A stretch of 64,000 bases of DNA from positions 186,001-250,000 of the forward strand of contig NZ_MUNV01000008.1 in the NCBI RefSeq assembly GCF_002001125.1, in the 5' to 3' direction. The position numbers and the translations under genes are program-made. Source of the stretch: Rhodanobacter sp. B04 (GTDB taxonomy: Bacteria > Pseudomonadota > Gammaproteobacteria > Xanthomonadales > Rhodanobacteraceae). Below are positions 8,664 to 18,098 of this stretch, piece by piece. Below the pieces are notes generated by a model. The model saw nothing but the letters and a program-made list of their open reading frames with translations, searched no databases and was not told the DNA's origin. How positions within the stretch are numbered: the first letter of the stretch is position 1; each line of letters begins with the position of its first letter.

Positions 8664-9305
8664 ATGATGCACACGTTGCTGCTGGTGCTCGACCTGGTCG
8701 GCACCTTCGTATTCGCGCTCAGTGGTGCGTTGACCGCGGTACGTCGCCGGCTGGACCTGTTTGGCGTACTGGTGTTGTCGTTTGCGGCCGGCAATGCCGG
8801 TGGCATCACCCGCGACGTGCTGATCGGCGCCACGCCACCGTCAGCCATTGCCGACTGGCGCTATCTCGGAGTGTCGGTGCTGGCCGGGGTGATCACTTTC
8901 TATCGGTACGAAACGATCGAACGGCTGCGCAATCCGGTGCAGTTGTCCGATGCGGCCGGCCTCGCGTTGTTCGCCGTGGCTGGCGCACAGAAGGCACTGG
9001 CCTACGGGCTCAACCCGGCAATGGCAGCGTTGCTGGGCATGCTCACCGGCATCGGCGGCGGCATGCTGCGCGACGTGCTGGTGTCGCAGATTCCCACCGT
9101 GCTGCGTGCCGACCTGTATGCCGTGGCCGCGCTGGCCGGTGCGGCCGTGGTGGTCCTGGGCAGTCTGCTGCAACTGCCGCCGATGGCCACCACCTTGGCC
9201 GGTGCGGGACTTTGCTTTGGCCTGCGCTACATGGCCATCCGCCATCAATGGCATCTGCCGGTGGCACGTTATGCGGAGAAACCGGATCAGGATTTCCGTC
9301 CATAG
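8664..9305 (+). CDS. TRIC-type cation channel family membrane protein
   Basis: A 213-residue inner-membrane protein with about seven hydrophobic segments and the duplicated glycine-rich signatures of the bacterial TRIC (formerly UPF0126, YicG/YadS) family: SFAAGNAGGITRDVLIG in the first half and LTGIGGGMLRDVLVSQIP in the second. These proteins form trimeric monovalent-cation channels. The gene lies alone between the quinone oxidoreductase (divergent) and pirin (convergent). Physiological role in bacteria is largely unknown. Confidence 0.88.
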   Translation: MMHTLLLVLDLVGTFVFALSGALTAVRRRLDLFGVLVLSFAAGNAGGITRDVLIGATPPSAIADWRYLGVSVLAGVITFYRYETIERLRNPVQLSDAAGLALFAVAGAQKALAYGLNPAMAALLGMLTGIGGGMLRDVLVSQIPTVLRADLYAVAALAGAAVVVLGSLLQLPPMATTLAGAGLCFGLRYMAIRHQWHLPVARYAEKPDQDFRP

Positions 9306-9335
9306 GTACGGGTCCGTTCCAGTGAATGCCCTGGA

Positions 9336-10037
9336 TCACGCCACCGTATCGACCAGCACCAGCTCGGCATCTTCCAGCGCCTTCACGCGCAACACGGTCT
9401 CGTCGCGGATGGCTGCGCCATCGCGGGCGTCGAGTGCCACACCGTTGATTTCCACCCGGCCGGTGGCTGGGACCAGATAAGCGTAGCGGCCCTGGGCCAG
9501 GGCATATTCGGTGACTTCGCCCGCCTTGAGGGTGGCGCCGAGCACGCGCGCGTCGGCACGCAGGGGCAGCGCCTCGGCATCCTCCTTGAAGCCGCTGGCC
9601 AGCGCCACGAAGCGGCCCGAACGCTCGCCCTTCGGAAACGGTCGGGCACCCCATGCCGGCGGCTGGCCGTGCGCATCGGGGATGATCCAGATCTGGAAGA
9701 TCCGGGTGGTTTCGTCTTCGAGGTTGTACTCGGCATGGGTGATGCCGCTGCCGGCACTCATCACCTGCACGTCGCCGGCCTCGGTGCGACCTGCATTGCC
9801 GAGGTTGTCTTTGTGGCTGATCGCGCCTTCACGGACATAGGTGATGATCTCCATGTCCGCATGCGGGTGCGGCGGAAACCCCGTCTGCGCGGCAATCGTG
9901 TCGTCGTTCCATACCCGCAGCGCGCCCCAGCCCATCCGCTGCGGGTCGCGGTAACCGGCAAACGAGAAATGGTGTTTCGCGTTCAGCCAGCCGTGGTCGG
10001 CTCCACCCAGGCTGGCGAAGGGTCTGCGTTCAATCAT
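9336..10037 (-). CDS. Pirin family protein
   Basis: A 233-residue bicupin of the pirin/YhhW family. The N-terminal cupin holds the metal ligands HPHADMEIITYVREG and the matching GSGITHAEYN; both are the standard pirin motifs. YhhW-type members act as quercetin 2,3-dioxygenases in vitro. I chose the ATG at 10037, preceded by CGGAG; the open frame upstream carries no pirin sequence. It converges with the TRIC gene and has a 346-base non-coding stretch upstream. Confidence 0.9.
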   Translation of the reverse strand: MIERRPFASLGGADHGWLNAKHHFSFAGYRDPQRMGWGALRVWNDDTIAAQTGFPPHPHADMEIITYVREGAISHKDNLGNAGRTEAGDVQVMSAGSGITHAEYNLEDETTRIFQIWIIPDAHGQPPAWGARPFPKGERSGRFVALASGFKEDAEALPLRADARVLGATLKAGEVTEYALAQGRYAYLVPATGRVEINGVALDARDGAAIRDETVLRVKALEDAELVLVDTVA

Positions 10038-10383
10038 GGTCGTGGCTCCGGTAGCGTGCGCTGCCATATGGTCAGGACACCACGATACGGCCAGTGCAGC
10101 GGCGAGCACAGAGGCCAGAATGGAACGGACTGTTGCCGGATCGAACCCTTGGGTGCGCGCCACGCATTCCGGTATTGCGAGAGGCACGGGTCGAGACAGC
10201 CACAGCCGAGTCTTGGATACTGCGGGGCAGCGCACATTTTCATGGCACGCAATATGCCAATGTGACGGTGAGGCCATCCAGCATGGGTGGTATGGGTGTA
10301 CCCGCGCGACATGCGGCGCTTGTGGAGATGGGCGCTACGGTCGCACCGGCGATGAAGGTTGCAGTGTGCAAGTAGCAGTTGAT
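10038..10383. other. Intergenic region between divergent pirin and hypothetical gene
   Basis: This 346-base stretch separates two divergently transcribed genes and should hold both promoters. The plus-strand frame of the downstream gene stays open through it, but the encoded sequence is low-complexity and has no start with a ribosome site before 10384. I see no repeat, hairpin or recognisable promoter motif. Confidence 0.4.
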
Positions 10384-11448
10384 ATGAGCGTGCAAGAGGC
10401 CGTACCGGCCAGACCCGTCATTGTTTCGATTCCCGCCATCGACCTGATGCTGGGAAATCTGCCCAATGCGCACCGTGCCCCATTGATCGGGCGACGGGGC
10501 ATCCAGCCCGGTAATGGGCATTCCGCCAAAGTGGCTCGCGCGTCCCTGTTCCGCTTCGTCTACTTCACGGCACCTGGCGAGAACGAGCGGCACTCGGCTT
10601 ATCACCGGCACCTGGTCATCGCCGAAATCCTGTTTGGCCGCGTGCTGGCCGCGCGTGCGGCAGGTCTTCGCCCGATCGCCCCCACGCTCGACTATGCCGC
10701 CGAGGCGCGCGCCACGGTGCGTCCACCGAGAGGCATGTTCCGTGCAGCCACGCTGGAGTATCGCCGCTGGTACGACCCCAGCGGCGCAGCACGAGTGGAG
10801 CCGCTGACGCAGGAAGCCTTGACCGTGGAGCTGGTCACCGAGAATGGCCTGCCGCTGGAAGACGCTCGCCACCGCGCGGCTCATCGCTCGCATGCGCTTG
10901 CCGCGGTCGACCAGGCTTGGCTGATCGAGCGCCGCCGCGTGCCTCTGGACCGCCGCCCGCTCAACCAGGCAGAGTTCCAGGCCCTGGTGGAGGCCATCGA
11001 GGGCGCCTATCGGCTGGCCGTGGGCACCTCGCACGTGGAACGCACCAATCGCCAGATCGCGCTGCGCGCAGCGGCGATGCTGGGCAGTTTGCTGGACGAA
11101 TTCGTCGCATCGCCTTTCACGGTCGGTGCGCTGGCCCAGGCTTTCAGCGACATCCATCTTGCCCACCTGCGCCGTACGATCGAGAGTTCGCGGCAGGCGG
11201 AGTCCGACTCGGGCGTGCTGTTGGCCGGCCCCAAGGCCTGGTTTGCCGCAAAGGCGGCAAGGATGCGGGCCGAACATCAGATCGGTCTGGCCATGTCGCC
11301 GGGGACTTTCCCTGCGATACGACTGGCGGCGTATCCGGTGGTTGCTGTCGTGGGCGGCAAGCTGCGTACGTTCGTGGATGGCTGGCGTCGCGGGCGCAGC
11401 CGTTCACGCGCAGTCGATGCCATGCCGGCATTTTCAGTCACCGGTTGA
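10384..11448 (+). CDS. Hypothetical protein, 354 aa
   Basis: I do not recognise this protein. From the ATG at 10384 it is 354 residues, Ala/Arg-rich, without a signal peptide or clear membrane segment; two moderately hydrophobic stretches occur at LVIAEILFGRVLAARAAGL and IRLAAYPVVAVVGGKL. Base composition and codon use resemble neighbouring genes, and the reading frame is long, so it is probably real. The end is basic (GWRRGRSRSR). The frame is also open upstream to 10036, but no better start is seen. Nothing in the context suggests a role. Confidence 0.55.
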   Translation: MSVQEAVPARPVIVSIPAIDLMLGNLPNAHRAPLIGRRGIQPGNGHSAKVARASLFRFVYFTAPGENERHSAYHRHLVIAEILFGRVLAARAAGLRPIAPTLDYAAEARATVRPPRGMFRAATLEYRRWYDPSGAARVEPLTQEALTVELVTENGLPLEDARHRAAHRSHALAAVDQAWLIERRRVPLDRRPLNQAEFQALVEAIEGAYRLAVGTSHVERTNRQIALRAAAMLGSLLDEFVASPFTVGALAQAFSDIHLAHLRRTIESSRQAESDSGVLLAGPKAWFAAKAARMRAEHQIGLAMSPGTFPAIRLAAYPVVAVVGGKLRTFVDGWRRGRSRSRAVDAMPAFSVTG

Positions 11449-11647
11449 GCAAGTTGCTGCGGGGGCGATGTCGTTCCACCCATGTCGCGCCGGCCTGCGC
11501 AGGGATTGAGGTTCACTCAGTCGGGCGTGCAAATCGCATTGCCGCAATCGGCCTGCGAGCCGCAAGTTTTCGCGATTGCGCGATGCCTGTTGCGGCTGAT
11601 GGAGACACCTGAGTACATTCGCTCCCTCAACACTCGGGGGAGCGCTT

Positions 11648-13306
11648 GTGTATCGCTTGTTGTCGACCATAGCCATCAGCCTGTTGCTGGTGGCCTGCCA
11701 TCAGCATTCGGCCGACGGCAGAAGCGGCAGCTATTCCGAGGCGACGTTCTCGCCCGGCATCACGGAAGCGGATGTAAACGAACACGTTAAGGTGCTGGCC
11801 TCCGCTGCGTTCGAAGGGCGTGCTCCAGGGAGTCGGGGCGAGCAGCGCACCACCGATTACCTGATCCGGCAATTCCAGCGTATCGGCCTGCAACCCGCCA
11901 ATCACGGCAGCTGGCTGCAGGCCGTGCCGTATGTGCAAGCCACGCTGCAGCATGCCGATCAGGCAAAGCTGGCGATCGATGGCGGCAAGGGCAAATCCGA
12001 GCTGGCCTTCGGCAGCGACATGGTGGTCGGCTCGCCGGCGAACCAAGCACATGCCGAGATCAAGGACTCGCCGATCGTCTTCGTCGGCTACGGTGTCGAC
12101 GAACCCGACCAGCAGTGGAACGATTACGCGGGGCTGGATTTCAAGGGCAAGACCGTCGTGATGCTGGTCAACGATCCCGGCTGGAGCAGCGAGGATCCGA
12201 TGCTGTTCAAGGGGCGCGAGCTGACCTGGTACGGCCACTGGGCCAGCAAGTTCGAGGCGGCCGCGCGCCGTGGAGCTGCAGCGGCCTTCATCGTGCATGA
12301 CACGGCAGCGGCGGGCTATCCGTGGAATGTGGTGCAAACCGGCTGGAGTGGACCGCAGTTCAGCCTGCCGACCGGCGAGGATCTCACGCCACACCTGCCG
12401 ATCGCCGGCTGGCTGACGACCGCCGCCGCGGAAAAACTGTTTGCCGATGCCGGTGCCGATTTCGATGCGCTGAAGCAAGCCGCCGACAGGCGCGGCTTCA
12501 AACCCGTCGAACTCGACGCCAAGGCCAGCGTGGCGATCGACAGCACGATCAGCCATGGCCAGTCGAACAACGTGGTCGGCGAGTTGCCCGGCAGCACGCG
12601 TCCTTACGACACGATCATCTATTCCACGCACTGGGACCATCTCGGCAAGGACGGCAGCAAGATCTATCACGGTGCCGTGGAGAATGCGTCGGGCGTGGCT
12701 GGCCTGTTGAAGATCGCCGAGGCGTTTGCGCATCGCAAGCCCAAGCCGTCGCGCACCATCCTGTTCCTGGCGCTGACGATGGAGGAGTCGGGCCTGCTTG
12801 GCTCGCACTATTACGTCAACCATCCGCTGGTGCCGCTGGATCTGACCGTGGCCGATATCGATGTGGATGCGTTGACGGTCATCGGGCCCAGCCACGATAT
12901 CGCGGTCATCGGCTACGGCCAGTCGCAGCTCGACGGATATCTCGTCGAAGCAGCGCGGACGCAGGGGCGCGCCTTGACGCCGGACAAGGTGCCGACCAGG
13001 GGTTTCTTCGCCCGCTCGGAGCAGTTCAATTTCGCCAAGGCCGGCGTGCCGGTGCTGTATGCACGCTCGGGCCTGGACCTGCTCCACGGTGGCGTGCCCG
13101 CGGGCCGCAAAGCCTACGACGACTACATCGCGAACTGCTATCACCAGCCCAGCGACGTTTTCGATCCGAACTGGGACCTCAGCGGCATGGTGCAGGACCT
13201 GCGGTTGCTCTACATGGTCGGCAGCAAGCTCGCCAAGGGGGACACCCCGTTCCCGCGCTGGAACCCGGACAGCGATTTCACGCGCCCGGGCACGGAAGCG
13301 AAGTGA
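11648..13306 (+). CDS. M28 family zinc peptidase, secreted lipoprotein
   Basis: A 552-residue exported aminopeptidase-like protein. The signal peptide ends in a lipobox (LLLVAC at about residue 17). A PA-like insert (about 120-300) precedes the catalytic part. Metal and catalytic residues: STHWDHLG (His ligand and Asp), MEESGLLGS (Glu general base and Glu ligand), DIDVDA (Asp) and YHQPSD (His). The bridging position normally Asp in GAxDNxSG reads GAVENASG, so Glu replaces Asp. Translation starts at a GTG preceded by GGGGGAG. It converges with the SDR gene. Confidence 0.88.
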   Translation: MYRLLSTIAISLLLVACHQHSADGRSGSYSEATFSPGITEADVNEHVKVLASAAFEGRAPGSRGEQRTTDYLIRQFQRIGLQPANHGSWLQAVPYVQATLQHADQAKLAIDGGKGKSELAFGSDMVVGSPANQAHAEIKDSPIVFVGYGVDEPDQQWNDYAGLDFKGKTVVMLVNDPGWSSEDPMLFKGRELTWYGHWASKFEAAARRGAAAAFIVHDTAAAGYPWNVVQTGWSGPQFSLPTGEDLTPHLPIAGWLTTAAAEKLFADAGADFDALKQAADRRGFKPVELDAKASVAIDSTISHGQSNNVVGELPGSTRPYDTIIYSTHWDHLGKDGSKIYHGAVENASGVAGLLKIAEAFAHRKPKPSRTILFLALTMEESGLLGSHYYVNHPLVPLDLTVADIDVDALTVIGPSHDIAVIGYGQSQLDGYLVEAARTQGRALTPDKVPTRGFFARSEQFNFAKAGVPVLYARSGLDLLHGGVPAGRKAYDDYIANCYHQPSDVFDPNWDLSGMVQDLRLLYMVGSKLAKGDTPFPRWNPDSDFTRPGTEAK

Positions 13307-13340
13307 TCCGGTTGACGGATGACAGTGGCGTCGCTCGGGC

Positions 13341-14921
13341 TCACCAGTCGGTGGGTCGATAGTCCTTCAGGAACTGTCCCCACACATGCGTGCCCGTGTT
13401 GATGCCGCTGATGATCGGATCGACGATGCGCGCGGCGCCATCGACGATATCCAGCGGCGGGTGGAAGCGCTCCTCGGCGACCTTGCGCGCGGCCAGTGCC
13501 GCCGGATCTTCGTCGGTCACCCAGCCGGTGTCGACGCTGTTCATGTGGATGCCGTCGTTGTGGTAATCGGTGGCCGAGGTGCGCGTCATCATGTTCAGCG
13601 CGGCCTTGGCCATGTTGGTGTGCGGATGCCGCGTGGTCTTGAAGTTGCGGTAGAACTGGCCTTCCATCGCCGACACGTTGACGATGTGCTTGTCGCGTTC
13701 GGGCGTGCGCAGCATCAGCGGCTTCAGCCGCGCGTTGATGATGAACGGCGCGATCGCGTTGACCAGCTGCACCTCCAGCAATTCCACCGACGGCACCTCG
13801 GCCATCAGCAGCCGCCATGAATTGCGCTCGCGCAGGTCGACCTGCTGCAGATCCTGATCGAGCCGGCCTTCGGGGAACAGGTGGCTTTGTGCGAGCAATT
13901 CTTCCGGCAGCAGCGGCAGCTGCGACAGCTCGGCGGCACGGGTCAGGCCGGGCACCTGCGAGTCACGGCTTGCGAGTGTCAGCGCCGACGGATCGGCTTC
14001 CGGCAGGATGTGCGAGCTGCGCAAGCCCTCGTAGTGGCCGACCAGCCTGCGCACGTGTGCCGGCATGTCGTGCAGCGCGGCGGTCTCGCCTTCCATCATG
14101 TGCGCGTAGAAATCCGGCGGCCGGCGCACGGTCTGGCAGGCGTTGTTGATGATGAAATCCAGCCGCGGTCGCGTGGCGACCAGCTCCTGGCAGAACGCCT
14201 CGACGCTCGGCGTATGGCGCAGGTCGAGTCCGTACACCTGCAGGCGATGGCCCCATTCGGCGAAGTCCGGCTCCTGCGCATAGCGCGCCGCCGAGTCGCG
14301 CGGAAAGCGCGTGGTGACGATCAGTTCCGCACCGGCGCGCAACAGCTTCAGGCCGGCCTGGTAACCGATCTTGACCCGGCCGCCCGTGAGCAGCGCGACG
14401 CGCCCGCGCAGGTCGGTCAGCTCGGTGCGCTTGGCGTAGTTGAACGCGGCGCAGCTCGGGCACAGCTGGTCGTAGAAGAAATGGATCGTCGAATACTTCT
14501 GCTTGCACACATAGCAGTGCTTCGGCTCGATCGATTCGCGCGGCTGCGCGGCGTCGGCCTCGGGGTGGATGTCGTGCGGCTCGAAACCCAGCGGCGCATG
14601 CACATTCGGCGTGGTGAACACCGGCCGGCGGCGCAGCTCGCGGATGCCGGTGCGGTTGAGCACCGCGTCCTCGGCCTGGATCTTGGACGCATGCCGAGCC
14701 TTCTCGGCCGCCTTCAGCTTGATCCGGCGCGCACCCGGATCGGGGTGGTACATCTGCGCTACCGCCTGATGCAGGCGCTGGCGATCAGCCGCCGGCAGCC
14801 GATCGAGCAATTGCCGGTCGGCGGCGACCGATTCCAGCAGCTCGGCTGCAGCGCGCAGACGGGCGAGCATGGTCGCATCCGCGTCGTCGGGCAAGGGCGG
14901 GTGTGCCGTCGTGGTGGTCAA
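13341..14921 (-). CDS. SDR-family oxidoreductase with N-terminal Cys4 motif
   Basis: A 526-residue protein. An N-terminal helical region (1-125) is followed by a zinc-ribbon-like CYVCKQKY...CPSC pair at about residues 137-158, then a short-chain dehydrogenase domain. Its nucleotide-binding loop is atypical ([20 protein letters not shown] instead of TGxxxGIG), [14 protein letters not shown] stands for NNAG, and the catalytic YxxxK reads TNMAK, lacking the Tyr. Homologous architectures are known in bacteria and eukaryotes without assigned function. The TTG at 14921 is a weak start; the ATG at 14870 is the alternative. Confidence 0.78.
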   Translation of the reverse strand: MTTTTAHPPLPDDADATMLARLRAAAELLESVAADRQLLDRLPAADRQRLHQAVAQMYHPDPGARRIKLKAAEKARHASKIQAEDAVLNRTGIRELRRRPVFTTPNVHAPLGFEPHDIHPEADAAQPRESIEPKHCYVCKQKYSTIHFFYDQLCPSCAAFNYAKRTELTDLRGRVALLTGGRVKIGYQAGLKLLRAGAELIVTTRFPRDSAARYAQEPDFAEWGHRLQVYGLDLRHTPSVEAFCQELVATRPRLDFIINNACQTVRRPPDFYAHMMEGETAALHDMPAHVRRLVGHYEGLRSSHILPEADPSALTLASRDSQVPGLTRAAELSQLPLLPEELLAQSHLFPEGRLDQDLQQVDLRERNSWRLLMAEVPSVELLEVQLVNAIAPFIINARLKPLMLRTPERDKHIVNVSAMEGQFYRNFKTTRHPHTNMAKAALNMMTRTSATDYHNDGIHMNSVDTGWVTDEDPAALAARKVAEERFHPPLDIVDGAARIVDPIISGINTGTHVWGQFLKDYRPTDW

Positions 14922-15175
14922 GTCGGAGTCCGTCGTAGATAGAGGCGTTGGTGCACATCCAGTTCATGTCGTGGACAGGGGATGCACATCGCGAACTGCG
15001 TATTTTGCCTGTTTTCTGGCAGTCTTCGCAGTTTCGCGTCATCTCCACGGTTGCCGCAGCAGTGCCGGGCCAGCCTGCGACGGGTTTGCCGGGTCGGGGC
15101 AGGCCACGGGATCGTGTTCACATGCAGGACATCTCAAAGCCATAAGACTGCATGGTTTGAGCGACGGGAGCAGCG

Positions 15176-16354
15176 GTGCGATACGGAAAATTCGAAAACA
15201 CGGCCCGCGGGAGCCGATCGCGCCCGCAGGTCGCGTGGTGTGGCTTGTTGCTGGCCATCGGCATTGCCGTGGCGGGCGTGGCCCATGGCCTCGGCTCAGG
15301 CGCCAATCGTGGCGCACGGACGGAGCAGTTGTCCTTCCAGGTCAACGACGACCGCATGACGGTCTCGGTGGCAGGGCGGCCGCAGGTGTACCTGTATGGC
15401 GTGATCGATGCCGATGCACCGCAACGGTTCGAGGCGCTGGTGCGGTCGGGCAAGATTCCGGCCGGGTCCGACATCTACCTGAATTCCCCGAGTGGGGATC
15501 TGGCCGCCGGACTGGCGCTCGGGCGGTTGTTCCGCGCGAGCTCGATGGCGACGCATCTGGGCACGCCGCGCCGTACCGGGCGTGCCGGATACCAGGGCAT
15601 CAAGGCGGCCTTCTGCACCGGAGCCTGCGCCTATGCCTATTTCGGCGGCCTTTACCGGTGGGCGCCCACCGGCAACGATCACATCGGTCTGACCCGCGAC
15701 CACGTCCAGGCGGCGACATCATCCGGCTCACCCCTGGCCGAGCCGGCTGCCGGCGAGCTGGATGCGTACCTGAAGGACATGGGTATTGAGCCAGGCAGGC
15801 TCGCAGCGATGCTGACGTCAGCGGCCGACTCCCCGGTCTGGCTGAGCGCGGACCAGATGACGGCGAGCGGACTGGCCAACAATGGCCGGCTCCCACTCAC
15901 CGCGAAAACCGTGCTGCTGCCCCCGATGCCATCGCTGGAACTCGACCAGGACGACCGTTCCGGCAGCCATCGGCTCGTGCTGCAATGCCGGCCGGGCAAC
16001 GTGACGCTCACCGCGTACGACTTTGTGGGCAAGACGCGCGCGAGGGAGATCGTGTCGCGTGCGACGAGATCGTATTTCGAGGTCAACCAGCAGGAGGTGC
16101 TGACCGAGCAACACGACGGTGCCAGCGTCGTGGATGGTGCGGTCGTGATAACCCGGCCGTATCCGCCGACCGAACTGGTGGACCTGCTCTCCGCGCAAAC
16201 CATCGGTGCCTGGGTCGGTGGCCGCACCAGCGCCTTCCGCGACGGCTTTGCCATCAAGCTCTATCCGGCCAGGGACGCCATCAAGGACTACTACGAGGCC
16301 TGCTGGCGGGTCGCGCCATGGCCTGCCAGGCAGAAGACGGCCAAGCATGGCTGA
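15176..16354 (+). CDS. Periplasmic ClpP/crotonase-like protein
   Basis: A 392-residue protein beginning at a GTG, with an N-terminal membrane anchor or signal (CGLLLAIGIAVAGVAHGLG). Residues about 55-180 form a ClpP-like fold: YLYGVIDADAPQRF, IYLNSPSGDLAAGLALGRLF and then FCTGACAYAYFGGLYRW. In the related COG3904 group the nucleophile lies in C-x-S-A-C; here it reads CTGAC, so the Ser appears to be replaced by Gly and the protein may be non-catalytic. The C-terminal half is unknown to me. It is divergent from the SDR gene. Confidence 0.65.
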   Translation: MRYGKFENTARGSRSRPQVAWCGLLLAIGIAVAGVAHGLGSGANRGARTEQLSFQVNDDRMTVSVAGRPQVYLYGVIDADAPQRFEALVRSGKIPAGSDIYLNSPSGDLAAGLALGRLFRASSMATHLGTPRRTGRAGYQGIKAAFCTGACAYAYFGGLYRWAPTGNDHIGLTRDHVQAATSSGSPLAEPAAGELDAYLKDMGIEPGRLAAMLTSAADSPVWLSADQMTASGLANNGRLPLTAKTVLLPPMPSLELDQDDRSGSHRLVLQCRPGNVTLTAYDFVGKTRAREIVSRATRSYFEVNQQEVLTEQHDGASVVDGAVVITRPYPPTELVDLLSAQTIGAWVGGRTSAFRDGFAIKLYPARDAIKDYYEACWRVAPWPARQKTAKHG

Positions 16355-16409
16355 GGCCCGGTCATACGTCGCCGTGTTCGAAACGACACGGCGATTGGAT
16401 ATGCCTGGG

Positions 16410-17870
16410 CTAGCTTCTTCGATGCCCGCTCAACTCATGCCCGGCGTCATGCGCAAACCCGAAATGCCAGTACGTCGAACTCAGCGAGATCGCGGTGACG
16501 ATCAGGAAGGCGAGCGAGAAATCGTGCAACTGCGGTTCGCTGTGCTGGCCCGCGGCCATGCTGAGCTTGAGGATCAGCGCGCCGCTGCACACGCCCACCG
16601 AGAGCATCAGTTGCTGCAGGGTGGTGTAGAAGCCGTTGGCTGAACTCATGCGCGCCGCCGGCACGGCCTCGTACGCCACCGTGTTGTAGGCCGCAAACTG
16701 GAACGACATGAAGGCGCCGCAGCACATCAGCAGGCCGAACATCACCGCAAACGGCCAGTCAGGCCGGAACAACGCGCACACCGCATAGCCCAGGCTGGCC
16801 AGGATGCCGTTGAACAGCATCCCGCGGCGAAAACCGACCCGGCGCAGGATGCGCGGCGTCACGGTGCGCGTCAGTACCGCGCCCAGCGACGTGGCCAGGA
16901 TCAGCTGGCCACTGCGCAGCGCGGACAGGCCGAAGCCGATCTGGAACATCAGCGGCAGCAGGAAGGGCTGCGCGCCCTGGGTCACCCGCATCAGCGAGCC
17001 CGAGATCACCGACAACCGGAACGAGTCGATCTTCAGCAGGGACAGATCCAGCAGCGGAGCCGCGCGATGCTTCGCGTGCCACAGATACCCGAGGCAGGCC
17101 GCGCTGCCCACGGCCAGCAAGGCCAATGCGTGGCCCAGGTCGGCGTTCTGCCCGATCTGCTCGAAGCCGAACAGCAGGCAACCCAGGCCGATTCCGCACA
17201 GCGCAAAGCCGCGCAGGTCGAAGCGTGCCGGCTGCGCCGCACGCGGAATCTCCGGAATGAACCGGCGCACCAGCCAGAAGCCGAGCAGGCCGATCGGCAC
17301 ATTGATGTAGAAGATCCAGCGCCAGTCCAGGTAGGTGACGATGAAGCCGCCCAGCGGTGGCCCGATCATCGGACCGAGAAACGCGGGCACCAGGCTCCAC
17401 GACATCGCCGATACCAGGTTGCGCCGTTCCACCGTGCTCAGCAGGATCAAGCGGCCGATCGGCGCCATCATCGCGCCGCCCGCCCCCTGCAGCAGGCGTG
17501 CAGCCACCATCGTCGGCAGGCTGTGGGCCAGCGAGCACAGGATCGAGCCGAACACGAACACGCCGATCGCGGCGCCATACACCCGCTTGCTGCCGTAGCG
17601 GTCGGCCACCGCGCCGCTGACCGGGATCAGGATCGCCAGCGCCAGCAGGTAGATGGTCATCGCGATGCTCATCGCCGGCGCCGTGACGTGGAAATCGCGC
17701 GCCATGGCAGGCAGCGCGGTGGCCAGTACGGTGGCGTCCAGCTGTTCCATGAAAATGGCGCAGGCCACGATCAGGGAGGTCACGCGGTAGTCGGGAAATG
17801 CCGGTTGGGGCAACGCTGGCTGGGGTAGGGCCGTTGCGTCCGCCGTTTCCTCGATGTTCGACAAGCTCAC
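16410..17870 (-). CDS. DHA2-family MFS drug exporter
   Basis: A 486-residue inner-membrane transporter with 12-14 predicted helices. MFS signatures are FMEQLDATVLATALPAMARD (helix 1, DHA2 motif), GAVADRYGSKRVYG (motif A), LLQGAGGAMMAPIGR (motif B) and SLVPAFLGPMIGPPLGGFIV (motif C of drug/H+ antiporters). The GTG at 17870 is preceded by AGGAAA and gives the usual short N-terminus. No MFP (EmrA-like) or regulator gene is next to it. Substrate unknown. Confidence 0.9.
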   Translation of the reverse strand: MSLSNIEETADATALPQPALPQPAFPDYRVTSLIVACAIFMEQLDATVLATALPAMARDFHVTAPAMSIAMTIYLLALAILIPVSGAVADRYGSKRVYGAAIGVFVFGSILCSLAHSLPTMVAARLLQGAGGAMMAPIGRLILLSTVERRNLVSAMSWSLVPAFLGPMIGPPLGGFIVTYLDWRWIFYINVPIGLLGFWLVRRFIPEIPRAAQPARFDLRGFALCGIGLGCLLFGFEQIGQNADLGHALALLAVGSAACLGYLWHAKHRAAPLLDLSLLKIDSFRLSVISGSLMRVTQGAQPFLLPLMFQIGFGLSALRSGQLILATSLGAVLTRTVTPRILRRVGFRRGMLFNGILASLGYAVCALFRPDWPFAVMFGLLMCCGAFMSFQFAAYNTVAYEAVPAARMSSANGFYTTLQQLMLSVGVCSGALILKLSMAAGQHSEPQLHDFSLAFLIVTAISLSSTYWHFGFAHDAGHELSGHRRS

Positions 17871-18098
17871 GAAGCAGTTTCCTGGAACACGCACCCCTTC
17901 CGACACCCGTCTGACCGGCCGAAGTACGGGTGCTGTGGGCAGCAATGCGCGGGGTTGTGCATTGCAACATGCGAATTATTCGCTTCTATCCAGCGGACAG
18001 CAAGGGCAGGAGGTCACGCCTGCGTTGTTCCGTCGTTCGCGCCGCACTCGCCGGGCGTCGTGTTGCCGTTCGCGGCGACTGCAGGCAAGGTTGCGGTC

